Positions 31,371 through 42,949 of a stretch of DNA of 64,000 nucleotides are shown piece by piece. How positions within the stretch are numbered: the first letter of the stretch is position 1; each line of letters opens with the position of its first letter. The stretch spans positions 51,116,750 to 51,180,749 of the forward strand of contig CM049318.1 of the NCBI GenBank assembly GCA_026874595.1, written 5' to 3'. The stretch comes from Sipunculus nudus (Eukaryota > Annelida > Sipuncula > Golfingiida > Sipunculidae). The notes under the pieces were generated by a model. It saw only the letters and a program-made list of their open reading frames with translations. It did not search any database and was not told where the DNA came from. Made by a program: the position numbers and the translations under genes.

Positions 31371-31667
31371 AGTGAATGTACCTATGAAGCGTACCAACAA
31401 AGACAAAAATGCTGAAAACTATTAATATTTTACTACTGTGCATCAGTGTGAAAAGACTGAATACCTTTTTAAAATTGGTGGATTGCGTGTTCCGGCCAAA
31501 CTTGTAAAGTTTCAGCATGGGTGATAAATTCAGTATTGATTTGCTTGTGGCATGCTAGAAGCATCACGTGTTTTGTATTACCGAACTTTAGGTTAATAAT
31601 TTATAGATAGGGATGTATTGTTATCATTCAAGGTCGTACACACAGGTTGATAAACGATGAATCTGCT

Positions 31668-31670
<3 letters not shown>

Positions 31671-31708
<38 letters not shown>

Positions 31709-31731
31709 GGAGAGAGGGAGAGAGAGAGGAT
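31671..31731. repeat. (AG)n microsatellite
   Basis: Pure and interrupted AG/GGAG repeat. The minus-strand Ser-Leu frame over it is an artefact. Confidence 0.9.
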
Positions 31732-32102
31732 ATTGTACTGATAGATACCATTTTATTAAATAATTTGTGCTGATTGGAGAAAATGTATAAATTTGCATTG
31801 AATGAATGTATTGCATTGAATCTAATTTAGGTAAAAAAATAATAAAAAGGTTGCGTACCGTCAACACATTTTTTTTTAATCGGCGAATAAACAAATCACG
31901 TGTAAACGGATATGTACATATATGAGATTTAATGCTAATAGCTAGGTGACTGCACCTCTCGATGTATCATTATCTGTCTGTCCGATTTCCCCCCGGTCTC
32001 TCTCTCACTTTTTATTCTCTCTCTCGCTTTTTCTTTCTCTGTCTCTATTTAACACACACACACACACATATGGTATAGCCGTGTTAGTCTGTAGTCGACG
32101 TG

Positions 32103-32195
32103 TAGGTAAAGAGAAAGGGTGACACCTTTTCGATAGACTAACTTGTTAATAATAAACAAGTTTGTCTATCGAAAATGCGTCACTCTTTCTCTTTA

Positions 32196-32199
<4 letters not shown>
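32103..32199. mobile_element. 45-bp-arm hairpin abutting a TA array
   Basis: Left arm 32103-32147 and right arm 32155-32199 are inverted copies differing at only a few positions (TAGGTAAAGAGAAAG... / ...CTTTCTCTTTACCTA) with a 7-bp loop. AGCCGTGTTAGTCTG, a sequence often seen next to retroelement ends in animal genomes, precedes it at about 32077. A 90-bp TA array follows at once. Likely the end of a retroelement, possibly Penelope-like; this is inference. Confidence 0.5.

Positions 32200-32288
<89 letters not shown>
32199..32288. repeat. (TA)n microsatellite
   Basis: About 90 bp of pure TA directly after the hairpin. Confidence 0.95.
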
Positions 32289-32291
<3 letters not shown>

Positions 32292-32606
32292 TCCAGTTGA
32301 CGGATACGTGATCTCCTTCTCGCTTTTCCGGTCAATGCGTTTTCAGAGCCAACTCTTAACCATTAACGTGGGTTCCAAAAATCTACAGCATCAATAAAAC
32401 GACTATATTTTGCCCTTGCTGCAGTAACTACGGTGATAGCATTACCACAGGAAGCTCTATAAAATATTCAGATAACATCTTTTTTTACTTTAACACAACG
32501 TTAACGCGAACATCTAGTCACAGAATATTTCTGAAAGGCTCAGATGCAGAATTGCTGTTGCTGTTGCTAAGGTACAGTCCATATGTAACTATGCTCAGAT
32601 CTTTAT

Positions 32607-32850
32607 CTCCGCAAGGAGGTTAAGCATTCATCCTCTTTCGTCTGTGTGTGCGTGTGTGTTTTCACAATACAACTCACTCAGTCATGAAAGGAATCTCATG
32701 AAATTTTCAGGGAGTTTCGGGAATGGGCCATTGAAAAATTGATTAGATATTGAATCAGCACATGATCCGGATACAGGAACGTCATCAAGGAATATTCACA
32801 AACTATATACATATGCACGAGTAAACCTTTGGCATATGGATCGAATACTG
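32607..32850 (-). mobile_element. GCCTCCGCC-family copy, minus orientation
   Basis: Order is reversed: CTCCGCAAGGAGG-like start, GCATTCATCCTC, a GTGTGTGTG tract, AACTCACTCAGTCATGAAAG, GGGAATGGGCCATTGAAAAA, TTGATTAGAT, CATGATCCGGATACAGGAAC and ATTCACAAACTATATACATA. Confidence 0.65.
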
Positions 32851-33956
32851 AATTGCCAAAGGTTACATTCATTAGAACTTAATTTTCTTGTTTTCTATGT
32901 ATACGTTGCCTGTAAAAATTACGAAAATGAACTTAGTCTCTTGAACATAGTTCTTAATATTAAAACAAAGTCTATATCATGTGCAAGGGGCTAATTTAAT
33001 AAGGTGAAGGCGAAAATGCCCTACTATATATATATATTAGTGCACACAGTAGTTTAGAATACCAATTACTTGTTCTCTGTTAATGTCAAGCCTTATATAA
33101 CTGTAATTATTACAATTTCTCCGGTAGACATTTTCCCAAACATTAGGTACAGTCTTTGTAAATATTCATCCGGTTATCGGCAATGACATTCTGACAACGA
33201 TGACGCAGCAATTTGCTAAAAAAATAAACGGGTTGTATAAATCAAGACTGCATCGATTTATACACATACGCACATTACGGCAACGTCGTGGACCGAGGAA
33301 CAAACCATCTGCCGTTCCCGCAAAAATCGTTTGATGCCATGCACTTTTATAAAATGACGTAACTGCCATCTAGAATGGACATCCTTTCCAAAGTACTATC
33401 AATAAGACCGCACATAGATGACCCAAAATAGAAAGTATATGCTTAAAAATAAAAAAAAATAATAACTCATTTCTTCACAGGATTCATTAGCTTCTTTTCT
33501 TCTTCATCATGTCAGCACGGTAATTTAAGTCAAGACTATATAATAAGAAAGATTTCGTCGTTCTCAAAGTCCATCCTTATTAAAAAAAAGGAGACCGATT
33601 TGGCCGTTGTTCATAATTGTCGGTGTCGGATAGATGGCTGACTGTGTAAGTTCACATTTTGTAAAAACACTGAACCCGGACACTGAGTACATCAGTCGGT
33701 GCTGAAAGGTGTTGCTCTCCTTCAAGAGAAAGGATTTATATTCTCAAACTCCCCCCTCTGACCTTCAAAAGGTACACTCATTAAAATATAATTCATATCG
33801 TTACCTTCATCCCCTTGCAATATGCAGCGCCACCTTCTGACCAAGGGCCTGTCCTTAAAAAAAGGATGCGCACAAGTACGCATACGATACGTATCAGGTG
33901 TTGTCAAAGACAATTATGTCTCTTAAAAGGATAGTCATGTTGAAAAGTAAATATCC

Positions 33957-33996
33957 AACTAGAAACCAGTATTTCTGGTGCATGCAAGCCTCCGCC

Positions 33997-34027
<31 letters not shown>

Positions 34028-35103
34028 GTGTCACTATATTGGGATGCTATCAAATACGATTTTTCATTCACTTATACGGCACATATGGTCAGATTCATTC
34101 GTGTATAAGTGACTGTACATTTCTAAATATTCCTTGATGATGTTCCTGTATCCGGATCCGGGCCCACACGAAAATATATTGTTACGGAACCTAATATAAA
34201 CAGATCACGTATGCGTAATGAACACAAATTTTGTAATGGAGATAAAAACAAATCAGATTCTGTAACACTAGGCAGCGGGAAATGTCTAGGGGGATGAATA
34301 AAGAAGTCAGTGTTTTTTCGTTAAAAAATAACTATAATGTATTCTTAAAACAACCTTAACATTACAATGTACTAAATCAATACAATTAAACAGTAAAACA
34401 GCGGTATAGCAACAAGTCAATACAATCACAGAGAAAATAATGTCCGCAGTACCACCACAACGGTAAATCCTTTAAATGCAAACTCTCGGAGAATGACAGT
34501 CCTCTGGAAAGTTTTTGCAACGACCCGGAAAGTAAACTGAAGTCCAAAATGCATAAAATCCAGGAGAAAGTCTTTGAAAATGTATAATTGCCGCATTCGT
34601 CGGATAAGGTCCTAGAATCTGACACACGCTTCTGCGTCTGCTGAAATCTTCTTTGCTCTCTGACCCCTGGTTCTAAAAAACAGCCCCTTTATATACATTC
34701 ACAGCCCAAGCCGGGAATTTTCCATTTCTCGAACAGTCTATAAGGACCCTACCCAACAGTAAACACGCGTTTCAGGAATTCTCTAGAAAAACAGCGCTGT
34801 GTGTCTCCACACACCATGGTGTACACGTGACTCACGACCAAGCAAGCAGGACAACAAGAGTTCAACCGGTACGGATTAAACATAGAATGTAACAAGCGGC
34901 CAGGCAAGAGCGCTACAACATGAGTTACGCCCGTGTCACACAATAAAAAGAGCACCTGTAACAATATTCGATACTTCATTGGCCCATTCCCGAAATGCCA
35001 CAACATTTTAAAGAGATTTCGTTCATCATTGCGTGAGTAATGTTATTAACCAACACAGAAACACACACGAACGTGGATGAACGCATTCCATCTTGGCGGA
35101 GGC
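33957..35103 (+). mobile_element. GCCTCCGCC-family copy split by a solo LTR
   Basis: The left part (33957-34179) runs from AGAAACCAGTATTTCTGGTG to GGGCCCACACGAAAATATAT. The right part (34964-35103) resumes with ATATTCGATACTTCATTGGC and ends CATCTTGGCGGAGGC. Other copies read continuously across this point (AAAATCTAATCGATTC...ATTGGCC), proving that the LTR was inserted into an existing element. Confidence 0.75.
34180..34963 (-). mobile_element. Solo LTR, copy 3 (784 bp)
   Basis: TGTTACGGAACC to CACCTGTAACA, flanked by ATAT at 34176-34179 and 34964-34967. It aligns with copies 1 and 2, with small deletions around 34440-34470. A TATATAAAGGGG box on the minus strand (about 34688-34699) supports minus orientation; the AATAAA of the other copies is mutated here (TGTATTC in place of TTTATTC). 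No internal region. Confidence 0.75.
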
Positions 35104-35104
35104 A

Positions 35105-37480
35105 ATTACAGAAGGAGAAAAAACACTATTCACAGTGTGGAGTATACCATAGAGCGTTCCTTGATTCATTGAGTAGGATCCAAATGTAATTGTCCTGTGA
35201 ATGAACAAGAAGGAGAGTAAGTAACTAGAAGCAGGACACCTTAATTCTAGAATAATAATTGTAACAATCCTTCAAAACATGAACAAGAATTCATTAATAC
35301 CCATGAATTGATCGAGTCGGAATAAACTAGGGGACGGGTATCGATTTGCTAGGCAAACACAGGAGGTTGCACCTTATGAAGTCCGGGCCCTATTTATTAT
35401 TTTTCAAGCATATCCGGAAGTAGAATTACCTCACTTCCGCTTTGGATTGATTCGCAGCAATATACAAACGCCAGGCTGCAGCGGCCAAGGCAAAGATAAC
35501 CAAATCGAAGCACTCACAATGCAATGTCTGTAATACCCACGCATCACTGATCACAAGTGAATCTACTATGGTCACACAATCGAACTTCCTTCCCTCGCTT
35601 TGTAAAAGAGCTTTCTTTTAAGGTGAGAATGAGGTCAGGTAAAGCCACGCCATATAAATAAATCGTTCCACGGAATTTTAGTTTTCCCAGTGAAAATTCA
35701 CTGGTCGAGACTAAATAAGTGACTGTTTTTACGATTTACAAGAGGAAAACAAAAACAGTGGGACAGATATTGAAATGGTGCAAATAAACAACACACAGTA
35801 AAATTCAATTTTCAATTATATCCTTTATGAATATTAATTTTGCATTAATATTCACGTAATTATTGTTTAAAGGAATTAAGACAAGCGTAGTAGTTAGCAA
35901 CATAATACGGAAGACTCGGTGCTTACTAAATTGATAATTGTGAAAAATAAAACCAAGCTTCCATTGAACAATAATTTTGTTTGTGTGGCCTATAAGAATT
36001 CTCAGCGGCCCGCCTTCAAATGTCCAATTAGGAGGATCGTGTTGATTCAGAGTGTGTTAAAAAATAGCAATGAAACATACCGTGTTTACTCAACCACTAA
36101 GTGCGAAACGCCTGGAGAAGGTTCGATAATAATGCGGGAACCAATCAATTTTGTGTTTCTGCTTCAAGAGGTATGCATACAAAAAATGCCGTTTTCGCAC
36201 ACCTGTCACAAAGCCGGTCGCTTAAGAAAAATACGTAAGGTTCATCTAAAAACGTTGATATATTATTTTAGTATTTTTTTTACCAGACAGGTCTTTTGTT
36301 ACTGAAGTCCAATATATAAGCCAGAATATTTCATTTGATATTCAAAAACCGTGCCACTTTTAAAACATATTTATTTATCTCATCACAAAGGATAGGATAC
36401 GAAATAATTTCTTATTATCTTATAAAATAATAACCTTTACTATTATTTTAAAATATAATTACATTTTAAACAGAGAAATGTCTTTTATTCAGACTTAGAT
36501 TATATATTGAACTCGAGTTGGCGTTGTTTCTAGATCAGCTATCAGGAGGAACATTTTATTCCCATAAAACAATTTGTGAACGCGTTTCAACATAAAAAAC
36601 ATAAAATATTGTCTATACCATTTAAATGAACAGACTTAAATATGATTTGAACTTAAGAAGATACGAACAAAACACTTAAGTGGGGACAAAATCAGTTTCT
36701 AATTTGTAACATGAATATATGCAACATATTGCATGTATTTTATGTTAGATTCAGTGTATGAGGGGTCAGGACGGTGTGCAAGAATGTTTTTTTTTCAACA
36801 CCCTAATTTTCTTGTTTTGTGATGCAAAACAGATGATCACAACCAGCTTGGTTTTCCAAGATTTATGCTTAACGTATGACGTGTCACCTCTTTTTCATAC
36901 CGAGTTAATCAACATAACCACCCCCCCCCCCCCCCCCCGCCCCCCTCCCCCCACCCTAAGAGAATCATGTGTCCCTTACTTTAACAATGGCCGATGTATA
37001 CGACCCGCCCAGGCCGTTGAGATTCATTTCCACCACGTATTTTGCCATGATTGATATTATAACGGGACCCTCTCACCTTACACCGTAGCAATTTGGCCGC
37101 CATATGATTTCAAATTCACTGTTTAAATATGTATGGTCATAATAAAACCGTTAAACTCAGGAAAGCAAAATTTACAGCCCATCTCCGATACGTGCCATCA
37201 AACATAACATAAAGTGGCTTTATAATTCTGTAAAACGCTCTGATTATCCATATGTGGTGTTTAATTGCCGGAGAAAATAAAACAACTGACAAGCACAGTT
37301 GGATAATCGATATATATCCCGTGTCAATGAAAATCTGACAATGAACTCGGTACATTCAAGCACAAGCAGGATATACAATGTAGTAATAGCAAATCGGCAT
37401 CCATGTGGTGATTAATAGCAGCAACGCGAATGCAGGTACGTTTAGCACGAAGTTTTAACGGTCCTGCTTGCATTTATCAA
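35105..37480. other. Stretch without a supported gene
   Basis: Contains a 128-codon plus frame (35919-36305), basic and of unrevealing composition; a poly-C/C-rich tract near 36918; and a minus donor-like GTGAGAG at about 37073. I recognise no protein family, and no frame is supported by splice pairing. Confidence 0.4.
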
Positions 37481-37519
37481 AATATATCTGCTCTTTTTTC
37501 TTTTACAAGGGTTATATTT

Positions 37520-37522
37520 CAT

Positions 37523-37568
<46 letters not shown>

Positions 37569-37818
37569 TTACGCGCTTTCTCTCTCTCTCTTATTCTTAC
37601 ACGCTTTCTCTCTCTCTCTCATTCTTACACTGTTTTGCTCTATATCTGTCAGCATGTCCCTCTCTGCTTATATTTGTCTCGTATCCACTCACACACAGCC
37701 TCCGTTCTCCCAAAATGCGCTTGTTCTCTCTCTCTCTCTGCTTCTTCATCTGCTTTTTTTCCACCCCTTTCTCTCCTTTTCTGTTGTTCATTCTGTTTTC
37801 TCTCACTTTAATTCATAC

Positions 37819-37876
<58 letters not shown>
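37520..37876. repeat. CT-rich microsatellite field
   Basis: Several (CT)n blocks (37528-37563, 37580-37620, 37805-37875) separated by ATTCTTACAC-type spacers that themselves repeat. The long plus frame (37468-37923) and minus frame (37597-37806) are translations of it. Confidence 0.9.
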
Positions 37877-38504
37877 AGACCTATTCTGTTAGAAATATCG
37901 TGATATCAAAATTCAGGTATTGAATGTTAACATATTATCATGCGGTTACCAGACAACATAACATATCAATATATCAACGTATCCCATGTAAGCGGCGAAA
38001 ATATAGTAAATGAAATGGGCGTGGGGCGTTTTTTTTACACTGTGTTAAAAATAACGCTTTTAGTTGTTAATGCTCTCATGTATTCCCATAGCTACGGCTA
38101 AATGACATTAGGTGCAAATTAATTCAAAGCAGCCATGCTTAGGGACATTAACCCTGACTAAAAAGCTTCTACAAATAACCTATGGGCATAAGTACATATT
38201 AGTAACCATTGAGCGTTGCCCTGGTCGCCTCTTCAAGTTTGCATATATGATTGAGCTACATCATAAAGAGAATAAATATTTTTTCGCCGCTCTTTTCGCA
38301 GATAATTTTTTTATGTGTAAAGCACTTAGTCCTAAAGGGACCTTCATTAACGACCTTAAATGTGGGAAATAGTACAATAGGCTCTTAATACAGAGCTTAA
38401 TTCATATTATGAAGCGTGATGATTTAAATTACCTCAGATAGCGCCATTACAAGCAGTCTAAATTTCCGAAACGTTTCTACACCATGTGAAGGGATAACCC
38501 CCTT

Positions 38505-38556
38505 CCTTAACGTCCCCCTCTGCGCCCCTATACTCACACCCTGGAGCCGCCCCTGC
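38505..38556. repeat. Short G/C-rich repeat fragment
   Basis: CCCCCTTCCTTAACG and GGAGCCGCCCCTGCAATCG resemble the end of the inverted-end G-rich element at 15537-15675. Confidence 0.3.
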
Positions 38557-38877
38557 AATCGTTAATGTTGTTAATAATGGCTCTTGTCTTATCTTTTCAA
38601 AGTATTCTAAATGGTAATATGGACAATTTTCTAAAACTTTTGTTGTTTTGACGCACATTTCATGAACTGACGTATATTTCTGCTTTCTTATTGCAGTTTA
38701 GTCTCGAAATTGAAGAAAAAATTAACTCTCGCCAGCATGATGGGAATTTTTAATATCATTTTGAAGTTCGTAGAACAATTTATTATTCCCCTGTGGCCAA
38801 ACCGTATATTGTGTCTAAATCTCTGCATGCATTCACGACTGTTACAGAGATAGGGAGGGAGATATAGGAAGACAGAG

Positions 38878-38881
38878 AGAC

Positions 38882-38946
<65 letters not shown>

Positions 38947-38972
38947 TAGAGATAGACAGAGAGAGAAGACTT
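38878..38972. repeat. (GA)n-(GACA)n microsatellite
   Basis: GAGA and GACA repeats with short interruptions. Confidence 0.9.
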
Positions 38973-39277
38973 TGGAAGACATAAATATCTCAGAAGTCCA
39001 GGATTCCTTCATTTGTTATTACAACTATGAGCTTTGAATATGTACCTTAACGATTTAAATATGTGCTTTGTGTTTTAAGTATTCTTGTGATTATATACAG
39101 ATATATATTGATAATACATAAAAAATCATCATATAATATTCAACCCAGGAAAATGATCAAAAGAAACATACATAAAGAAGAATTTTAAATTCTGGCAGCT
39201 GGTTCAATAAACTACATTGCATAAAATCATTCTTCGCTCGACTATCAGCCCATAGTATATATTATACAATATATAAT

Positions 39278-39280
<3 letters not shown>

Positions 39281-39322
<42 letters not shown>
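39281..39322. repeat. (TA)n microsatellite
   Basis: About 42 bp of TA. Confidence 0.95.
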
Positions 39323-39327
<5 letters not shown>

Positions 39328-39769
39328 GAGCGTTGAACTTACAGTTCTTGGGTTTAGTAGCACTTGACTTCGGCATAACGTGACAGCCACCGCCAAATTG
39401 GGTTACAGGTGTGTAGCACCACATGAACATTTACCTGAATGTGTATAGTGGTCACCACACAAAATGGTTATTAAGTCTTTATGTCCATCCTTCATCAATT
39501 ATTTGAAAGTCAAATGGAAATTCTACTGCTGATATTAATAAATGGCATGTCACCTGAAGGCTTGATTCACCATCAGCCGTTCCAGATGAAAGTTTTGCGT
39601 GTTTAACGAAATGTCTAACATTTACATTCTAACAAGATTCTAAGGGGGTCTAAAATTTAACTTCAATTTTAGTCCGACAATTTTTTATTTTTTTTGTCGA
39701 CTGTGAAGAAGGTTATTAAAACGGATTTACTTTTCATACCTGTTGTAACATGTTTCAAATTTAATTTAG

Positions 39770-39845
39770 GTACTGGCATGAACACAGGCGACATCCTTGA
39801 ACTCAATGTTGGACATCATCTATGCGATAATGCATTTTTGTATTG
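39770..39845 (+). CDS. Candidate internal exon A of an unrecognised gene
   Basis: Acceptor TTTAATTTAG ends at 39769 and donor GTGAGT begins at 39846. Only one frame is open (start phase 2, end phase 2): it reads TGMNTGDILELNVGHHLC then DNAFLY. The next candidate exon (40127-40185) is open in exactly the frame this one hands on. I do not recognise the protein. The short length leaves room for chance. Confidence 0.35.
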
Positions 39846-40126
39846 GTGAGTGCATCCATGTGGAATAGGTTTTCAGGTACATTTGCATTATCACCTATAA
39901 GGACCTGTCTAATGGAAGCTGGCATATATCAAACCGGGTATCAGTATTTTATATTTCATTGTAATTGACCAATTCCACACAGCCCATATGCTCCGCCCTT
40001 TTAACCTAATTATTATAATGAGCCCCCAAAACGCTCCTACACAGGTCTTCCATGCCCATGGTTGCTAGTGCTGTTTACAAGACAATCAACTTGATTCGTT
40101 GTTCTCCATTGATGAATATATTGCAG

Positions 40127-40185
40127 TCATTGTGAACTGTCTTGCCATATTTTGGATTATTTGTCTCATACGAATTACGTGCCAG
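40127..40185 (+). CDS. Candidate internal exon B of the same unrecognised gene
   Basis: Acceptor ATATTGCAG ends at 40126 and donor GTAAGA begins at 40186. Joined to exon A, the shared codon is TGT (Cys) and the frame continues HCELSCHILDYLSHTNYVP, ending in phase 1. The combined peptide is rich in His and Cys. Another frame alone would give a membrane-like stretch (IVNCLAIFWIICLI), but it does not match exon A's phase. Confidence 0.35.
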
Positions 40186-40547
40186 GTAAGACATTATTAT
40201 TCACTAGGTATTCGATGGAATGGCTCCTGCAACCTATGGCCTAGAACTTTTTATACTGTCTCCTTTGTATAAAAAAATCCCGGAAAACATGCCGATATGG
40301 GTACTGGTACAGACTACACGTGTCCTGTTTGACAGAACTCTGTCAAATTATGCAAAATTTGTGCTTGTCAGATGATTGACGGTTTACATTGCCAACAGTC
40401 ACTTGATTGGTTGCTCGTTAGTCTGATGCATAGGATTATTCATTGAATGAATTTGCGATTAAGGTCACAGTTCATGGGTAGATAAATTATCGTGAGGAAT
40501 ATCGGAATACCGGTATTGTGCATATTTGTGTGTGTTTCATCTCATGA

Positions 40548-41568
40548 ATTTGCCTCCGCCAGGAAGATATGCATTCATCCCCGTTAGTGTGTGTGTTTGT
40601 GTGTGTTTGTTTGTTTACAACATAACTCACACAGTCAAGAACAGAATCTCATGAATTTTTCAGGGCATTTTAGGAACGGGCCAATCAAGAATCGATTAGA
40701 TTTTGGTGTGGATCCGGCATTGGTGTGGATTCGTTATCAAAGAATATTCACAAATGTACAGCATCTTATGCATATCTTAAGAAATCAGGGATGTCAAGAG
40801 TCACACGTAGCAGACATATATTCCCGGGAATTTTCACGCAAAAGTCCAGAAATTCCGAGTCTATGGGTTATAACAAAAACGAGTTTATTTCTCAGAACGT
40901 CACAAATGGCTTTCGCCCACCATTGACTGGTTCCAGTCTCACAAACAGTACTCCAGAATACACAGTTCTCTGGTTTTCGCCCGCCGTTAACTGGCTCCAA
41001 ATACAATTCTTGAACACACAAAGTATTCCTTGGCCCTGCTCCGCTAAACATAAAACTCCAGGACCAATATTCGTCCTCTCGCGGAATTTATCAACACACT
41101 CCGCTTGGTGCCAATATACACCTGACAACACATCGATTCTACACACGGAATAACTTCCACGGCCTTGGAACCGGCCTTTATGTATACCTCCTGCAAAGAA
41201 ACTTTGGGAAAGTTCTGTTCAACGAATGTTCCGAAGCTATCTACATGGAAATTAACAGTTAAACCTCCAGAATGTTCAGTCAGCCAATTTTAACAAATCG
41301 TAGTACCGTAAGTTTAATCAATAAATTCATATAGAAACCAATCAGCTGATCAACACAACTAATGATAAAGATATTATTAACTATATTTTTCTGACTATAT
41401 ATTATTTTCCTTTGGGGCTTCCATAAAACATGACTTGACCTGGTGATACATTTGTGACGAAAGAATATGGGCCTAATAAGTGAATGCAAGCACGGTTTTG
41501 GGGCATCCATTCATAGGGACCCCATCATGGTGGAGGCTTGCATTCCTAAGAATGCAGATTTCTAGTTA
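40548..41568 (-). mobile_element. GCCTCCGCC-family copy split by an unidentified insertion
   Basis: The left part (40548-about 40775, minus orientation) runs TGCCTCCGCCAGGAAGATAT to ATATTCACAAATGTACAG. The right part (about 41450-41568) runs GAATATGGGCCTAATAAGTG to GGAGGCTTGCATTCCTAAGA and AATGCAGATTTCT. About 0.68 kb in between is foreign to the family. It holds two tandem units with TTTCGCCC.CC.TT.ACTGG.TCC (40909 and 40972). I could not fix its ends or a target duplication. Confidence 0.65.
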
Positions 41569-42242
41569 TTTTGTACATTTTACGCGGCAGCCCATAACAG
41601 AAGGAGATGTTCTCTGTGCTTGTTGCAAAATATAATTAATATCTCGAACTACATGGCAATACAAATAAATGAAATACAGTTTGCAGAATATAATAAACGA
41701 CATTCAAAGATATATAAGCTTTTAGCATTCTCCAGTTGCATAAAAACAGCTGTTCTGATCACGTGCGTGTTTTTTCATCTTATTAAGTTCATATCCTCTA
41801 GTAAACCTTGTGTCTGAAATATTAGTCAGACAGTTTAAATTGAATGCTATTTTCATAACCTGGTGTGGGAAGGAAATAAGTGGCTTCGGTGTAATACGTC
41901 GTCATTTTCAAAAGCTATTTCGTCGTGTTCAAGTGCGTTGTTTTGAGCCATGATGTAGCTGATGCCGAGTTGCTGCTGTGTGTGTAAACAACAGATTACC
42001 CGCGTCCGACGCACAGATATACCACAAACGTTCATTTTTTGGCCAGTTGAGCACCTGGGGCCCAAAGTGGTTGGGCGAAGGGGTTACTTCTTAGAACTCA
42101 AGAGTCTCGAGGCAGCTTCGTATTTCAGTAAATCTTTACCAAACTAAATGAAGGCAACAAATAAGTATATCATAAGAAAACAGTAATCCTCTGGATATGC
42201 AGATTAATTTATACTATAGTAGGTATATGCAAAAAGAAGAGA

Positions 42243-42288
<46 letters not shown>
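42243..42288. repeat. (TTA)n microsatellite
   Basis: About 45 bp of ATT trinucleotide repeat. Confidence 0.95.
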
Positions 42289-42289
<1 letters not shown>

Positions 42290-42626
42290 CATGTTTATAT
42301 AGAACCCTTTTCACTGAAAGAGTGTCCAAAATTGCATTATAATGTACATTATAAACATACCCATACATAGTTGATTTTCAAACTACAGGTTACACGATAA
42401 CTAAGTCTTATGTGGTATAAACAGTTGAAACATTAAAAATACGAGGAGATTTGAAAATTTTCTACTAGACAAGAGTTACTTCAAAATAAAAGTATTGAGA
42501 CAGAATTCTTTCTCCCTGATAAAAGTAAGAATTAAGAATACTGGGATAGAGGTAAAAGTTAAAACGTTTGAAAAATTTATAAAATCACTTGTGTACAACT
42601 ATATAAAGCGGAAAGCATATCAAGCA

Positions 42627-42840
42627 AGAAATATGCATTCTAAGGAATGCAAGCCTCCGGCATGTTGGGCAAAAAATTCTTAATGACGTTTCTGAATCAG
42701 GATCAAGTGCCGGATCCACACCAAAATCTGATCGATTCTTCATTGGCCCAAATTGTCTTCAATGGCCTGAACATTTCTTGAGATTTCTTTCATGATTGCG
42801 TGAGTATTGTTGTGAAAAAAAAACCATACACACACTTTGC
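42627..42840 (+). mobile_element. GCCTCCGCC-family copy with internal deletion
   Basis: AGAAATATGCATTCTAAGGA, GCCTCCGGCATG, then a jump to TTAATGACGTTTCTGAATCA, CCGGATCCACACCAAAATCT, CATTGGCCC, GAGATTTCTTTCATGATTGC and a short CA-rich end. Confidence 0.65.
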
Positions 42841-42884
42841 AGTCATCATTGAATCAATATCCTCGTTTCTGGTCTGTGTTACAG

Positions 42885-42945
42885 TTTCTGCCTGGAAGCA
42901 GATGAAGATCAGGTTATGGCCTCATCTGAAAATTTTATAGCTAAG
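42885..42945 (+). CDS. Candidate exon C, unrecognised
   Basis: Acceptor TGTGTTACAG ends at 42884 and donor GTAAAA begins at 42946. One frame is open throughout (FCLEADEDQVMASSENFIAK). If joined to exon B at 40185 (phase 1), the frame would instead read SAWKQMKIRLWPHLKIL and stop, making this a last exon. It is not clear which, if either, is real. Confidence 0.22.
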
Positions 42946-42949
42946 GTAA

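Noticed and set aside
35919-36305. 128-codon frame
   Set aside because: No recognised motif, no matching splice pair, AT-rich context. Kept only as a remark in the regional entry.
37468-37923. 151-codon plus-strand frame, the longest in the window
   Set aside because: Mostly Ser-Leu from (CT)n repeats. Composition is explained by simple sequence.
38699-38855. Possible exon after CTTATTGCAG reading LVSKLKKKLTLASMMGIF
   Set aside because: Good acceptor, but two frames are equally plausible and no donor or partner fits. Too weak to list.
40591-41153. Frames of 84-142 codons on both strands
   Set aside because: They cross the junction between an interspersed repeat and its insertion and follow no known protein.
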